DNA of 64,000 nucleotides, taken from the NCBI GenBank assembly GCA_045545665.1, contig JAZQBL010000001.1, positions 29,790 through 93,789 of the forward strand. Reading direction: 5' to 3'. The DNA is from RGIG7213 sp045545665 (GTDB lineage Bacteria; Bacillota; Clostridia; Oscillospirales; CAG-272). The notes under the pieces were generated by a model. That model saw only the letters and a program-made list of their open reading frames with translations, was not told the DNA's origin and did not search any database. Shown in pieces: positions 1 through 8,849 of the stretch; the first letter of the stretch is position 1, and each line of letters opens with the position of its first letter. The position numbers were made by a program, and so were the translations under genes.

Positions 1-873
1 GATACGGTCCTCAAAGAGGATATAAGCTACGTAAAACCGAGAATATCAGCGGGAAAAAAGTATTTTTTGGTGTACGATCTTTCCGGATACAGCTTTTCTG
101 TATACAATTCGTTTTCGTGTATTTATTCCGAAACCCTTGATTATCCGATATCGTATGCATACGTGAATGATGACGGACGCGCGGTGGTCGTAACAAGAAG
201 TGAAGATTACCGTTGCTGCGTTCTTGTATACAATAAAAAATATGAGCTTGCATACACCTGGAAAACAAACGATAAATACGTTTTCGACGTCGTTTTGAAC
301 AACGATGGCTCGTTTGTCTTTCTTTGCGCGGGAGTTGATGACGGACTGTTTTCAAGAATAGATATTATCGGTAACATAAAAAATGAAGAAGTCACCGTTT
401 CAGATCCGAAATACGGCGTGACGGCTCTCGATATGAATTATTTTGAAAACGGTAACCGTGTTGTATTTTGCACGGATTCTGCGATTTTTGAGAATGGCAG
501 CGGTGAGATCTTGGTAAATTGCTCCTACGGGGCAGATACCTGCGTTTTAACATATTCAAACGGTACACACGCACTGACGGTGCTCGATTCCGTCACTTTG
601 GGACGGGAAAACGTATTGACTGTCTATACCGATAAGGGGCAGACGTTGATTTCATCCGATGTTCCGACACATCCGAAGTCGGCATATATTTACGGTGAAT
701 ATGCTTACGTGCTGTATACGGACAGCATCATCCGAATAGATATAAACAGCGGTGAAATAAAACGCTGTAAAAACGAAAGAGTGATAAACACGCTTTTGCA
801 AACGGAAAACGGAATACTTTTGGCTGTCGGCAAAACACGGGCATATCCGATAGATGATTCGAAATTTGAATAA
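1..873 (+). CDS. DUF5711-like beta-propeller protein, 5' end cut off
   Basis: The reading frame is open from base 1, so the gene begins before the window and only its C-terminal 290 residues or so are present. A TTG at 67 is in frame but is probably not the start. The visible part is rich in short beta-strand blocks with recurring aromatic/glycine patterns (VYD, YVLYTD, GEIKRCKN), as in WD40/PQQ-like propellers, and has no catalytic motif I can name. I recall DUF5711 proteins of Clostridia, which carry an N-terminal membrane anchor, next to cvpA; that anchor would lie outside the window. The next gene begins 24 bp downstream on the same strand, so the two are probably co-transcribed. The family assignment rests on general look and on the cvpA neighbour; the function is unknown. 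Confidence 0.6.
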   Translation, partial: DTVLKEDISYVKPRISAGKKYFLVYDLSGYSFSVYNSFSCIYSETLDYPISYAYVNDDGRAVVVTRSEDYRCCVLVYNKKYELAYTWKTNDKYVFDVVLNNDGSFVFLCAGVDDGLFSRIDIIGNIKNEEVTVSDPKYGVTALDMNYFENGNRVVFCTDSAIFENGSGEILVNCSYGADTCVLTYSNGTHALTVLDSVTLGRENVLTVYTDKGQTLISSDVPTHPKSAYIYGEYAYVLYTDSIIRIDINSGEIKRCKNERVINTLLQTENGILLAVGKTRAYPIDDSKFE

Positions 874-897
874 TTTTAAATTCAAGAAAGGAAAACT

Positions 898-1428
898 TTG
901 ATCACTATGAATTTTGTTATAGATATTATAATTCTTCTTATTTTTGCTTACTCTATATGGAAAGGGCACAGGCAGGGATTTATCAAAACTCTTTTCAGCC
1001 TTATAATAAGAGTCGTATCTTTTGTGGTGGCAATTATTTTCGCACATCCGGTATCTCTTATATTTGCTGATAAAATTCTCTCAGGACATCCGGAGGCAAC
1101 GGTGAGGGCCGTGTCATATACTGCCGCTTTCATTATCGTATATATAGTTGCACATATCGCCATCAGTATAGTATCGAACGTCCTTGACCTGATTTCAAAG
1201 CTTCCGCTTTTGAATCTTGCCAATAAAACGCTCGGTATAATAATAGGTGCCGCCCTCGGATTTGTCACAGCGTGGATATTTGCAATAGCTTTGAATTTTA
1301 TTTTTCCGTTGCTTGTATCAAATTATCCCGATATCTTTTCGGCAAACACACTCGATGAAACGTTGCTTTTCAAGATCGTATATAACGCAAATATATTAAA
1401 GCCTATATATGCAAGTATCGTACAGTAA
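898..1428 (+). CDS. CvpA family membrane protein
   Basis: A 176-residue protein with about four hydrophobic segments, at roughly residues 5-22, 30-55, 65-90 and 105-135. This is the size and layout of the CvpA family, named for colicin V production in E. coli. In Firmicutes the family is an inner-membrane protein of poorly defined role. The basic stretch KGHRQGFIKTLFSL after the first segment is typical. The chosen TTG at 898 has AAAGGA about six bases upstream. An ATG at 907 is the alternative but lies farther from that site. It sits between the propeller protein and clpE with gaps of 24 and 23 bp and is very likely in one operon with them. What it does here is not known. Confidence 0.8.
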   Translation: MITMNFVIDIIILLIFAYSIWKGHRQGFIKTLFSLIIRVVSFVVAIIFAHPVSLIFADKILSGHPEATVRAVSYTAAFIIVYIVAHIAISIVSNVLDLISKLPLLNLANKTLGIIIGAALGFVTAWIFAIALNFIFPLLVSNYPDIFSANTLDETLLFKIVYNANILKPIYASIVQ

Positions 1429-1451
1429 TTTAATTTTATGAGGAATTATCA

Positions 1452-3725
1452 ATGATGCAGCTTTGTTCTAAATGTAAAAAACGTATAGCCGTAGTCTTTA
1501 TGCAGAGAATAGAAAACGGCAACACGATAAGTGAGGGCCTTTGTCTTAAATGCGCTAAAGAGCTCGGCATAAAACCTGTTGACGATATACTCAACAAGAT
1601 GGGCGTAAGCTCGGACGATCTCGACCGTATGGACGAAGAAATGACCAATATGATGGAAAACGTCTCCGACTTCCCGACAATGGCAGGCGATGAAAATAAT
1701 GCAAATGCACCTGCTGTTGATTTAGGTAAGCTTTTCGGCGGTATGCCCGGAGGCGATAAGAAACAGCGCGCAAAGGAAGAAAAGAAGAAAGATAAAGCAC
1801 GCAATTATTTGAATAACTACTGCCTTAATCTTACAGAAAGAGCAGCGCAGGGCAAGCTTGATAAGGTAATAGGCAGAGACAGAGAACTTGAACGAGTCAT
1901 TCAGATATTAAACAGACGTCAGAAAAATAACCCCTGCCTTATAGGTGAACCCGGCGTCGGAAAAACAGCCATCGCAGAAGCACTTGCACAGAGAATAGCT
2001 GACAAGCAAGTACCGTATAAGCTTCAGAACAAAGAGGTGTATCTTCTCGATCTTACAGCGCTTGTGGCGGGAACTCAGTTCAGAGGACAGTTTGAAGGCA
2101 GAGTCAAGGGACTTATTGACGAGGTTAAAACTCTGGGTAACATAATACTCGTTATCGACGAGGTGCATAATCTTGTCGGGGCTGGAGATGCGGAAGGCAG
2201 TATGAATGCCGCAAATATTATGAAGCCTGCGCTTTCACGTTCGGAAATACAGGTAATAGGCGCTACAACTCTTGCCGAATACAGAAAATATATCGAAAAA
2301 GATTCGGCACTTGAAAGACGTTTTCAGCCCGTTGTCATAGCCGAACCCTCGATATCCGATACGGTTAAGATCCTTGAGGGTATAAAAAATTATTACGAGG
2401 ATCACCACGGAATTAAAATATCAAATGAAATAGTCTACCGCTCCGTCATTCTTTCGGAAAGATATATAACGGATAGATTCTTGCCCGATAAGGCGATAGA
2501 CTTGCTTGACGAGGCGGCATCGCATCTCGCCATAAACACCCCCGCTTTGAGTGAGCTCGCAAAGAAAAAAGATCTTTTGGATAAGACGTGTGCTGAAAGA
2601 GAAAAGCTCGAAGCAGAAGAACCTAAGACCGACGAGGATACTCAGCAAAGGTATGAAAGACTTGCAAAGCTTAAAAGCGATGAAATACGCTTGAACAGCG
2701 ATATAGAAGCTCTTGAAAAGGAGAAAGAGGGAATAGTACTCACTCTTGAAGACCTTGCACGCGTTATTGAAATATGGACGGGTATCCCCTCCGGCAATAT
2801 TACAGAGCATGAGTTTTCAAAGATCGGTAACCTTAAAGCTCGTCTTGCCGACAGAATAATCGGTCAAGACGAAGCTATCGACTCCGTTGTAAAGGCTATA
2901 AAACGTAACCGTGCAGGCGTTTCGTATAAGAAAAAGCCCGTGTCGTTTATCTTTGCAGGACCTACGGGAGTCGGTAAAACGGAGCTTGTCAAAACTCTTG
3001 CGTCCGAAATGTTCGATACACCCGATGCTTTAATACGCGTCGATATGTCGGAATTTATGGAAAAGCATTCCGTATCCCGTCTTATAGGCTCGCCTCCCGG
3101 ATATGTCGGCTACGACGATGCCGGTCAGCTTACGGAGAAAATAAGACGCAGGCCGTACTCTGTTGTACTGTTCGACGAGATAGAGAAAGCTCATCCCGAC
3201 GTTATGAATATAATGCTTCAGATCCTCGATGACGGAAGAATAACAGACGCAAGAGGAAAAGAAGTCAATTTCGAAAATACCATAATCGTTATGACGACAA
3301 ACGCAGGTTCAAATTATATGGCTTCTCCTGCGGGATTCGGCAAGGAAGCGGTAACGGCAGGTAAGGAAAAGACGGAAAAGGCACTGTCCGATTTTCTCCG
3401 CCCTGAATTTATCAACCGAGTCGATGAGATAATTACGTTTAATTCTCTCACACGTGAAGACTTCAAGCGTATTGCCGATATTATGCTCGGTGAGCTTGCA
3501 AAGGCTCTTTCCGACAGAGGTATAACGCTCAACTGCACGGAAGATGCAAGAAATAAGATAGCGAACGATTCGTTCTCCGTGAAGTACGGCGCAAGAAATA
3601 TGCGCAGATATATCGAAAAAAATATCGAAGACAAAGCCGCAAATATCATTATAGATAATTTCAACAAGGACGTTTCTTCGCTCACAGTCGATGTGGAAGA
3701 TGACGAAATAACGGTAAAAATATAA
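1452..3725 (+). CDS. clpE: ClpE-type AAA+ protease ATPase subunit
   Basis: A 757-residue Hsp100 unfoldase that should feed substrates to ClpP in the cytoplasm. Residues 5-34 hold two CxxC pairs separated by 22 residues, the N-terminal zinc finger that marks ClpE rather than ClpC; there are no Clp_N repeats. AAA domain 1 has Walker A GEPGVGKT (about 165-172) and Walker B around VIDEVH (about 234-239). A helical middle domain covers about 366-428. AAA domain 2 has Walker A GPTGVGKT (about 503-510), then LFDEIE. A loop containing AGFGK after GSNYMASP is where ClpP-binding tripeptides such as VGF or IGL lie in relatives, so ClpP partnership is likely. Two ATGs stand in tandem at 1452 and 1455, behind GAGGA. 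No CtsR-type operator could be judged because the operon start is outside the window. ClpC is the alternative name. Confidence 0.9.
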   Translation: MMQLCSKCKKRIAVVFMQRIENGNTISEGLCLKCAKELGIKPVDDILNKMGVSSDDLDRMDEEMTNMMENVSDFPTMAGDENNANAPAVDLGKLFGGMPGGDKKQRAKEEKKKDKARNYLNNYCLNLTERAAQGKLDKVIGRDRELERVIQILNRRQKNNPCLIGEPGVGKTAIAEALAQRIADKQVPYKLQNKEVYLLDLTALVAGTQFRGQFEGRVKGLIDEVKTLGNIILVIDEVHNLVGAGDAEGSMNAANIMKPALSRSEIQVIGATTLAEYRKYIEKDSALERRFQPVVIAEPSISDTVKILEGIKNYYEDHHGIKISNEIVYRSVILSERYITDRFLPDKAIDLLDEAASHLAINTPALSELAKKKDLLDKTCAEREKLEAEEPKTDEDTQQRYERLAKLKSDEIRLNSDIEALEKEKEGIVLTLEDLARVIEIWTGIPSGNITEHEFSKIGNLKARLADRIIGQDEAIDSVVKAIKRNRAGVSYKKKPVSFIFAGPTGVGKTELVKTLASEMFDTPDALIRVDMSEFMEKHSVSRLIGSPPGYVGYDDAGQLTEKIRRRPYSVVLFDEIEKAHPDVMNIMLQILDDGRITDARGKEVNFENTIIVMTTNAGSNYMASPAGFGKEAVTAGKEKTEKALSDFLRPEFINRVDEIITFNSLTREDFKRIADIMLGELAKALSDRGITLNCTEDARNKIANDSFSVKYGARNMRRYIEKNIEDKAANIIIDNFNKDVSSLTVDVEDDEITVKI

Positions 3726-3740
3726 AAGGGAGGTGACGGT

Positions 3741-6431
3741 GTGAAGAACGAGCAGTGGTATAAATTTAATTTTAATCAGCTGAAAAGTATGCTCGATACG
3801 GATTTTGATACGGGGCTTTCGCATAAGGAAGCAAAAAAACGTCAAAAAAAGTACGGTAAAAACGTAATATTTCCTCACACCGTTCCCAAAACGAACGCAG
3901 TAAGCCGTATTCATCCGGGAATAATAGCCGTGCTGCTGGTTTTAATAAGCGTTATATACTACTTTGTAAGCCGTGATATAAGTGCGTTTTTTATCTGCTT
4001 TTTGCTGATAGTAAATTATTTGTTCGTTATATCCGCTTATAAAAGATCCCGATATCTCATATCGCAAACCAAAAAGTATTCGGAACCGGAAATACGTGTA
4101 CTGCGTGAAGGAAAAATATTCAGGATAAATCAAAAAGCTGTCGTGCCGGGAGATATCGTATTACTGCGAGAAGGCGATATCGTGCCGTGCGACGGACGTA
4201 TACTTTGTAAAGACGATAATTTCAAGGTCCTTGAAATGAATATAAGCGGCGGTGACGGCGAAAAGGATGTGGACTTTATTTCGTATGAACCGTCCCTTCC
4301 GACCAAAGAACAAAAAAATACGGTATTTGCCGCATCTGTTGTTTTCAAAGGTGAGGCAAAGATACTGTGCTGTGCAACGGATAAAAGCACGGTCGTAAGA
4401 CGTAGAAACCTAACCTCCTCACAGCTTCGCGAAGGAGAGCTTGAACTGTTTAAGCTGTCTGAAAAATTATCGAATTATGTAAGCCTTGCGATGATATTTG
4501 CTGTTTTTCTTCTCGGTGCAATATCGCTTTTTGTATATGGCTTGAGCGATAAAATGACAGATTCCTTTATTTTGTTGCTTTCGTATGCAGCATCGTCGAT
4601 GTGTGAGTTTTTTGCTCTGTTTTCCTGTATAAACGTTGCGTACTGTATATTTTTTGCACCGACTAAAGAAAAGAATTTTAACGAAAACGTCATAATAAAA
4701 AATATATCCGCAATTGATAAAATAAATAAAATGACGTGCGTAATAATTCCAAAGACATCGGGAATATGCAGTGATGAGATCAAAACGCAGTACATATATA
4801 CAAACGGACATCAGTATTCGATAAATAAAGAAAATTTTTCAAGAATAAGCAGGGTATGCAGTATAGCGCATTTCACGGTCGATAAGACAAAAAAAACACA
4901 CTCGGCAGATGAGCTTGCAATTCTCAATATTGCAGTAGAAAATCCATCAACTGAGCTTCTTGAATACGTCCCCGCAGGAGGTGTATCGCTGTTTGATACG
5001 GCGCTTACGTATTCTGACGGTGAGCTTATGATAATCCTCAAGGGCGGTGCGGATACGGTAGTAAACAGATGTACGAGCTGCAGAAAAATGACGGGCGTTC
5101 ATCCGCTTGATAAAGACAATATCCGCGATCTTCTTTCTACTGCACGTTCCTATGAAGAAAACGGCTATAAAATAATAGCCGTTGCAACAAAAAAATCAGA
5201 ATACGGAAATTTGAATAAAATCGTTTATTCTCAGACAGATCTCTGCTTTGAAGGCTTTATAATACTGAGAGAAACGGTCGTTGAAGGCTGTAAAGAAACG
5301 ATAAAAGCTCTCACCGATGCGGGAATAAAAGTAATTATGTTCTGTGACGATATATCGGGAAGAAACGAGTATCTTGCGGAAAACCTCGGAATAAGCGACG
5401 ATAAAAGCAAAAATATAACGTCGTATGAATTTGTAAATTCAAATTTGAACCTGCAAAATATAAAGCTGAAAAATTACAGACTTTATCAAGGATTTGATGC
5501 AAAACAAAAGAGGTATATAATCGACAGATTAAAGAAAAACGGTGAGCGCATAGGAATTTTGGGCAGTACGCTTTCTGACGTTTCCTTGACAGTCGGCTCA
5601 TCCGTCGTAAGCTTTTCTGTCGGAACTATGTTGAATGCGGATAAACAGCTGAAAGGTGCAACACTCAATTCGGTTTCATCCGATAAGTTCGGAATAGAGG
5701 CGTTGAAGCTTACCTCCGACGTGCTTGTGGAAAGTGCCGGCAACAGCAAAAACGGAGGTATAAATTCCGTATTTGATGCAGTTGAGATATCAAAACGTGT
5801 CTATGACAATGCAGGCCGCATAGCAGGGTATTTGTTTACGTCGCTGCTCATACGCTTTATTTTATCGGTTTTGTCGGTATTCACGCCGCTGATATCACTG
5901 ACACCGTCGCAGATGCTGTTTTCGGGGCTCGCTGTTGATCTTTGCGGTATACTCGTTCTTTCGTGCGCCAAACCGTGCAGAGAAAGGATTTATAAAAAAA
6001 CGAGCTTTGATATACTGAAAGAAGCACCGATACCTTTGATTCTGTTTTATACCGTTTTGACGCTTATTTCTGCTGTTTTAACGGTGCTTGTGTGCTATGG
6101 TATAAAGCTACTCGGAATGGGCTTTTTTGCTGATTCGGGGGCATATTTTGCGTATATACTGATACAAATAGCGTTGGTGGTCATCTTTGATACAAGAGAT
6201 AAAAAATTCAAGCTTAATAAAGGTCTTTTGATATTTTTGCTTGTCATAACGGAATTTTATCTTTTGTCCTCACTGTTTTCAGATATATCACGCTTTACGG
6301 CGCTTGGCACTGTGAATGCGGTGTCAATTATGATCGCGTTCATTCCTGCCATTCTTTTATTAACAGTACGTTTTTTTCCTTCAATAAAAGAAAGTATCAA
6401 AAAGATATTGAAGAAAATAAAAGACAAATAA
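3741..6431 (+). CDS. P-type ATPase homologue with lost catalytic motifs
   Basis: An 896-residue protein with the full plan of a cation-transporting P-type ATPase: N-terminal cytoplasmic region, transmembrane pairs near 60-100 and 245-305, phosphorylation and nucleotide domains, and a C-terminal block of membrane segments. KGGAD (about 434-438) matches the nucleotide-domain KGA motif. The catalytic motifs do not survive. The DKTGT site reads PKTSG (about 337-341), so the phosphorylated Asp is Pro. TGES is replaced by a GGDGE stretch (about 170-174), DPPR by LRET (about 509-512), TGD by FCDD (about 534-537), GDGVND by GSTLSD (about 608-613), and the M4 PEG by MCE. The frame is intact and the GTG start has a strong GGGAGGTGA site. 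It follows clpE by 15 bp. I infer a pseudoenzyme with a structural or sensing role; ion pumping is unlikely. Its partner is unknown. Confidence 0.85.
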   Translation: MKNEQWYKFNFNQLKSMLDTDFDTGLSHKEAKKRQKKYGKNVIFPHTVPKTNAVSRIHPGIIAVLLVLISVIYYFVSRDISAFFICFLLIVNYLFVISAYKRSRYLISQTKKYSEPEIRVLREGKIFRINQKAVVPGDIVLLREGDIVPCDGRILCKDDNFKVLEMNISGGDGEKDVDFISYEPSLPTKEQKNTVFAASVVFKGEAKILCCATDKSTVVRRRNLTSSQLREGELELFKLSEKLSNYVSLAMIFAVFLLGAISLFVYGLSDKMTDSFILLLSYAASSMCEFFALFSCINVAYCIFFAPTKEKNFNENVIIKNISAIDKINKMTCVIIPKTSGICSDEIKTQYIYTNGHQYSINKENFSRISRVCSIAHFTVDKTKKTHSADELAILNIAVENPSTELLEYVPAGGVSLFDTALTYSDGELMIILKGGADTVVNRCTSCRKMTGVHPLDKDNIRDLLSTARSYEENGYKIIAVATKKSEYGNLNKIVYSQTDLCFEGFIILRETVVEGCKETIKALTDAGIKVIMFCDDISGRNEYLAENLGISDDKSKNITSYEFVNSNLNLQNIKLKNYRLYQGFDAKQKRYIIDRLKKNGERIGILGSTLSDVSLTVGSSVVSFSVGTMLNADKQLKGATLNSVSSDKFGIEALKLTSDVLVESAGNSKNGGINSVFDAVEISKRVYDNAGRIAGYLFTSLLIRFILSVLSVFTPLISLTPSQMLFSGLAVDLCGILVLSCAKPCRERIYKKTSFDILKEAPIPLILFYTVLTLISAVLTVLVCYGIKLLGMGFFADSGAYFAYILIQIALVVIFDTRDKKFKLNKGLLIFLLVITEFYLLSSLFSDISRFTALGTVNAVSIMIAFIPAILLLTVRFFPSIKESIKKILKKIKDK

Positions 6432-6435
6432 ATTC

Positions 6436-6478
6436 AAAAAGCGTATGATCCTTATTACAGAATCATACGCTTTGTTTA
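6436..6478. terminator. Bidirectional Rho-independent terminator
   Basis: The 12-bp arms AAAGCGTATGAT (6438-6449) and ATCATACGCTTT (6462-6473) form a perfect stem, flanked by an A run on one side and a T-rich stretch on the other. It lies between the convergent 3' ends of the pseudo-ATPase gene and the minus-strand membrane-protein gene, so it can serve both. Confidence 0.85.
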
Positions 6479-6871
6479 TGTTCTATTTTTGTAAAAAGGG
6501 AGTATTAAAATCGAAACGATCGAAAGAAATAATCCTATCATAAAATACAGAGCAAAAGCATCGGTATTTCTTCCCGAGTTGTTTATGACACCTACAACAA
6601 TACATCCGCATATAAATGTACCGCAGCCGGCATTCCAGAGATTAAATGACACCCTGTTGATATTTTTTTTCGATATTAATAACGGCACTGAAGGCACAAC
6701 ACCCATCAGAAGCGGAAATAAGAACATATATTTCATATGAATTGAGACCATTCCGTAACTAAAATGAGTATATACTGCATTAAATATAATACACAAGACG
6801 GAAATGATAGAATACGTTATAAGTGTTTTCTTGTATCTCTTTTTATTAATATCCGATATAGACAATGTCAC
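6476..6871 (-). CDS. Small four-helix membrane protein, unknown function
   Basis: A 131-residue protein with about four hydrophobic segments (roughly 18-38, 47-63, 78-98 and 107-125) and no soluble domain. I do not recognise the family. The GTG start at 6871 overlaps the end of the upstream phosphodiester glycosidase-like gene by 26 bp, and GAGAGG lies just upstream, so translation is probably coupled. It ends at the bidirectional terminator and so closes a two-gene operon. The single polar motif NNSGRN between helices three and four gives no functional clue. It could be an accessory membrane subunit for its partner, but nothing in the sequence shows that. Confidence 0.6.
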   Translation of the reverse strand: MTLSISDINKKRYKKTLITYSIISVLCIIFNAVYTHFSYGMVSIHMKYMFLFPLLMGVVPSVPLLISKKNINRVSFNLWNAGCGTFICGCIVVGVINNSGRNTDAFALYFMIGLFLSIVSILILPFYKNRT

Positions 6872-7886
6872 TTACCTCTCTTTCGGTTGTTTTGTTTCCG
6901 ATATTCACAGGATTGTTAATTATCTTTCCGTTGAAATACATCGTTGAAGAGCCTCCGCCATCAAGATTATAAGCTGTTGTACAGCCGTATTCTTTCATGA
7001 ATGTTCCAAGCTCGTATAATGATAATCCCTTGCTTTCATCGGTTCTTCCGTCGGAGACTACGAAGACGTAATGCAGATCGTCAATTATACCGATAGCGGT
7101 TCTCGGATTGCTTGCCAAAGCTTGACCTACCTCATCATTTAATCCGACTGTGACCGTTGAATTCTCCACAAGAAAAGGACCGAATGCAAACAGCTGATAA
7201 ACACCGCTGTTTAACAGTTCATTTGCAGATATCTCTTTTTCGTTTACAGATTGAAAGCTTCCGTCGTACATCACGGCAAGATCTTCGAATTTATAATCTC
7301 TTCTTACGGAACTTCTGTAAAGAACTCCGTTTTTTATAACGTATCCTTTCTTATCTGCTCCGTAATAATCGCCGTTTATAGCTAAAATTGCGTTGTTGTT
7401 TTTTGCCATTACAGACGTTTTTTCACGAATGTTTGTGCCGAATTTTTCTTTTGCTATTGCGGTTTTGAAATATTCGGCTGAATTCAATATAACGTCGGCA
7501 ACATATACCTGTGTGTCGTGTAAGCGAAGCGTCGTCAGGGTGATCTTTATTTTTTCATCCTCGTATGATGTATCGGTTATTACCGGATACGTAACGGATG
7601 GGGAAGTATCTACAGCAGTAGTTGTTTCTTCTTTATCCGTGTCTTCGGATGTGATATCTTCATCTGAAGATGATGTTTGAGTATTTTGTTCAGATACCGT
7701 TTCGGTATTTTCGCCACTTGGTTTTTCTAAAAAAGAAAACGTTTCATCAGCTGTTATAAAACCTTCTTGGCCTGCTTGTACCTCTCTCGGTATAATAAAA
7801 GCGTCAAGGAGAATAAAGACAGACAGGAAGATCAAAAATATGGAATAAATAACCGCAAATAAATAAGGCTTTTTAAAAATGTTCAT
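6846..7886 (-). CDS. Phosphodiester glycosidase (NAGPA/DUF2233) family protein, membrane-anchored
   Basis: A 346-residue extracytoplasmic protein. Residues 1-30 are a basic start followed by a transmembrane anchor, and residues 35-80 form a Thr/Glu/Ser/Asp-rich linker. The C-terminal catalytic-type domain contains AINGDYYG, GPFLV, NPRTAIGI, SDGR and NLDGGGSST, the hallmark order of the NAGPA family. That family includes the human enzyme uncovering mannose-6-phosphate and bacterial proteins linked to exopolysaccharide metabolism. The ATG at 7886 is preferred because AGGAAGGGG lies about seven bases upstream; an in-frame TTG at 7892 abuts that site too closely. A TATAAT lies upstream near 7915 on this strand but without a good -35. 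The substrate is likely a cell-surface glycan phosphodiester, which is inferred from the family. Confidence 0.8.
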   Translation of the reverse strand: MNIFKKPYLFAVIYSIFLIFLSVFILLDAFIIPREVQAGQEGFITADETFSFLEKPSGENTETVSEQNTQTSSSDEDITSEDTDKEETTTAVDTSPSVTYPVITDTSYEDEKIKITLTTLRLHDTQVYVADVILNSAEYFKTAIAKEKFGTNIREKTSVMAKNNNAILAINGDYYGADKKGYVIKNGVLYRSSVRRDYKFEDLAVMYDGSFQSVNEKEISANELLNSGVYQLFAFGPFLVENSTVTVGLNDEVGQALASNPRTAIGIIDDLHYVFVVSDGRTDESKGLSLYELGTFMKEYGCTTAYNLDGGGSSTMYFNGKIINNPVNIGNKTTEREVSDIVYIGY

Positions 7887-8030
7887 CGGCAACCCCTTCC
7901 TGATTTTGATGTCATTATACTCTATAAAAGTGTTGTGAATGTGAAAACACGGTGAATATTAAAAAAGGATGCAGAATTTTTCTGTTGTTCTAAACGGAGA
8001 ATTAGCCGACACAAAACTTCGGCAGAGAAC

Positions 8031-8059
8031 TTGTTTTCTCTGCCGATTTGTGATATAAT
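8031..8059 (+). promoter_or_regulatory. Sigma-A-type promoter with extended -10
   Basis: TTGTTT (8031-8036), a 17-base spacer, then TATAAT (8054-8059) preceded by TGA, an extended -10. Part of it lies in a 10-bp hairpin (arms 8020-8029 and 8036-8045). The next plus-strand gene starts at 8297, so the leader would be about 230 nt and would contain the inverted-repeat element. In the 410-bp gap 7887-8296 I see only this promoter, the hairpin and the repeat. Confidence 0.55.
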
Positions 8060-8073
8060 GAGTTTAACAGAAA

Positions 8074-8217
8074 GCCTCCCTCCGAGAGGGAGGTGGCACG
8101 GCGCAGCCGTGACGGAAGGAGCCTGCGTAACTTTGAAGTTTTGATATGTTTTATTGTCACGCATTCTCCCTCACCCGACTTCGTCGTGAGCTCCCTCCCA
8201 GAGGGAGCCTCAGGGCG
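8074..8217. repeat. Inverted-repeat (MITE-like) intergenic element
   Basis: Two related units of about 45-50 bp, at 8074-8121 and 8166-8217, lie in opposite orientation around an AT-richer core. Each contains a CTCCCTC...GAGGGAG hairpin followed by a second short palindrome around CACGGCGCAGCCGTG or CGACTTCGTCG. The GC content is well above its surroundings and no protein is credible here, although chance open frames cross it. Repeats of this look are familiar from intergenic regions of gut Clostridia. Mobility is inferred; no target-site duplication was established. Confidence 0.7.
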
Positions 8218-8296
8218 TGTGTAGCCATAGGTGTATGGGCTTTGCCATATGCCTTTGTAATACAAAGGCGAAACTTGCGATAAAACGGAGGAAAAT

Positions 8297-8650
8297 ATGT
8301 ACGGACTTGTGAAAGTTTATGATCATAAAATAATTGCAATCAATCAAAACGATTCAACTATTGTTGTCCGAGACGGAAAAGACGTTCATACCATAGAACT
8401 CAAAATTTGTGCTGATAACTTTAAGAAAGAACACGGCGATTCTAATGGAATGTGTGTCGGCGATAGAAATGCTGAAGGCAAATATTTTTGTTTGAATACA
8501 AGTGGCATTAAAACCATGATTTATTTTAAGAGGCTTTATATTTGTAATCTGTCCGGTAAAAAGATTCTTTTTGGAAACAGAATACAACGATTTCATCAAT
8601 TGCAAAAAGCAATTACACAATTAGGATATAGAACATATGACTTGACATAA
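8297..8650 (+). CDS. Hypothetical protein, 117 residues
   Basis: I do not recognise this protein. It starts at an ATG with a clear GGAGG about eight bases upstream and ends just before a strong terminator, so it looks like a real single-gene transcript. The sequence is mixed alpha/beta and soluble, with no signal peptide or membrane segment. The N-terminal 40 residues look like a small beta-barrel (KVYDHKIIAINQNDSTIVVR) and the C-terminal part is basic (KRLYICNLSGKKILFGNRIQR). It lies in the accessory patch between two repeat elements, with the inverted-repeat element apparently inside its leader. It may be a recent or lineage-specific gene. Confidence 0.6.
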   Translation: MYGLVKVYDHKIIAINQNDSTIVVRDGKDVHTIELKICADNFKKEHGDSNGMCVGDRNAEGKYFCLNTSGIKTMIYFKRLYICNLSGKKILFGNRIQRFHQLQKAITQLGYRTYDLT

Positions 8651-8655
8651 AAATT

Positions 8656-8692
8656 CCCCGACAGACTTTGAAAATCTGTCGGGGTTGCTCTT
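8656..8692 (+). terminator. Rho-independent terminator
   Basis: CCCCGACAGA (8656-8665) and TCTGTCGGGG (8675-8684) form a perfect 10-bp stem with a nine-base loop, followed by TTGCTCTTTG. It starts six bases after the stop codon of the 117-residue gene. Confidence 0.85.
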
Positions 8693-8715
8693 TGTTGACT
8701 GCAGATCATTTTTTT

Positions 8716-8767
8716 CGTAGGGGCGTTCTGTGAATGCCTGGGGGCGAACACAGTTCGCCCCCTACCG
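8716..8767. repeat. Palindromic intergenic repeat
   Basis: The outer arms CGTAGGGGCG and CGCCCCCTACCG enclose a perfect inner hairpin, GGGGGCGAA (8740-8748) with TTCGCCCCC (8754-8762). It is GC-rich against AT-rich flanks. It resembles the short REP-like palindromes scattered in gut Clostridia, and it lies between convergent genes, where it could also stop transcription. Confidence 0.6.
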
Positions 8768-8849
8768 TGGTGTTGGGTAACTGTTTCGTAATTTCTCCGA
8801 TAAGAACATCACGCTTTTTGCCTGCATCCTTTTTTTATATTATTGAATA

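Noticed and set aside
8002..8339. Minus-strand open frames across the repeat region
   Set aside because: They lie inside the inverted-repeat element, have no ribosome-binding site and encode low-complexity basic peptides.
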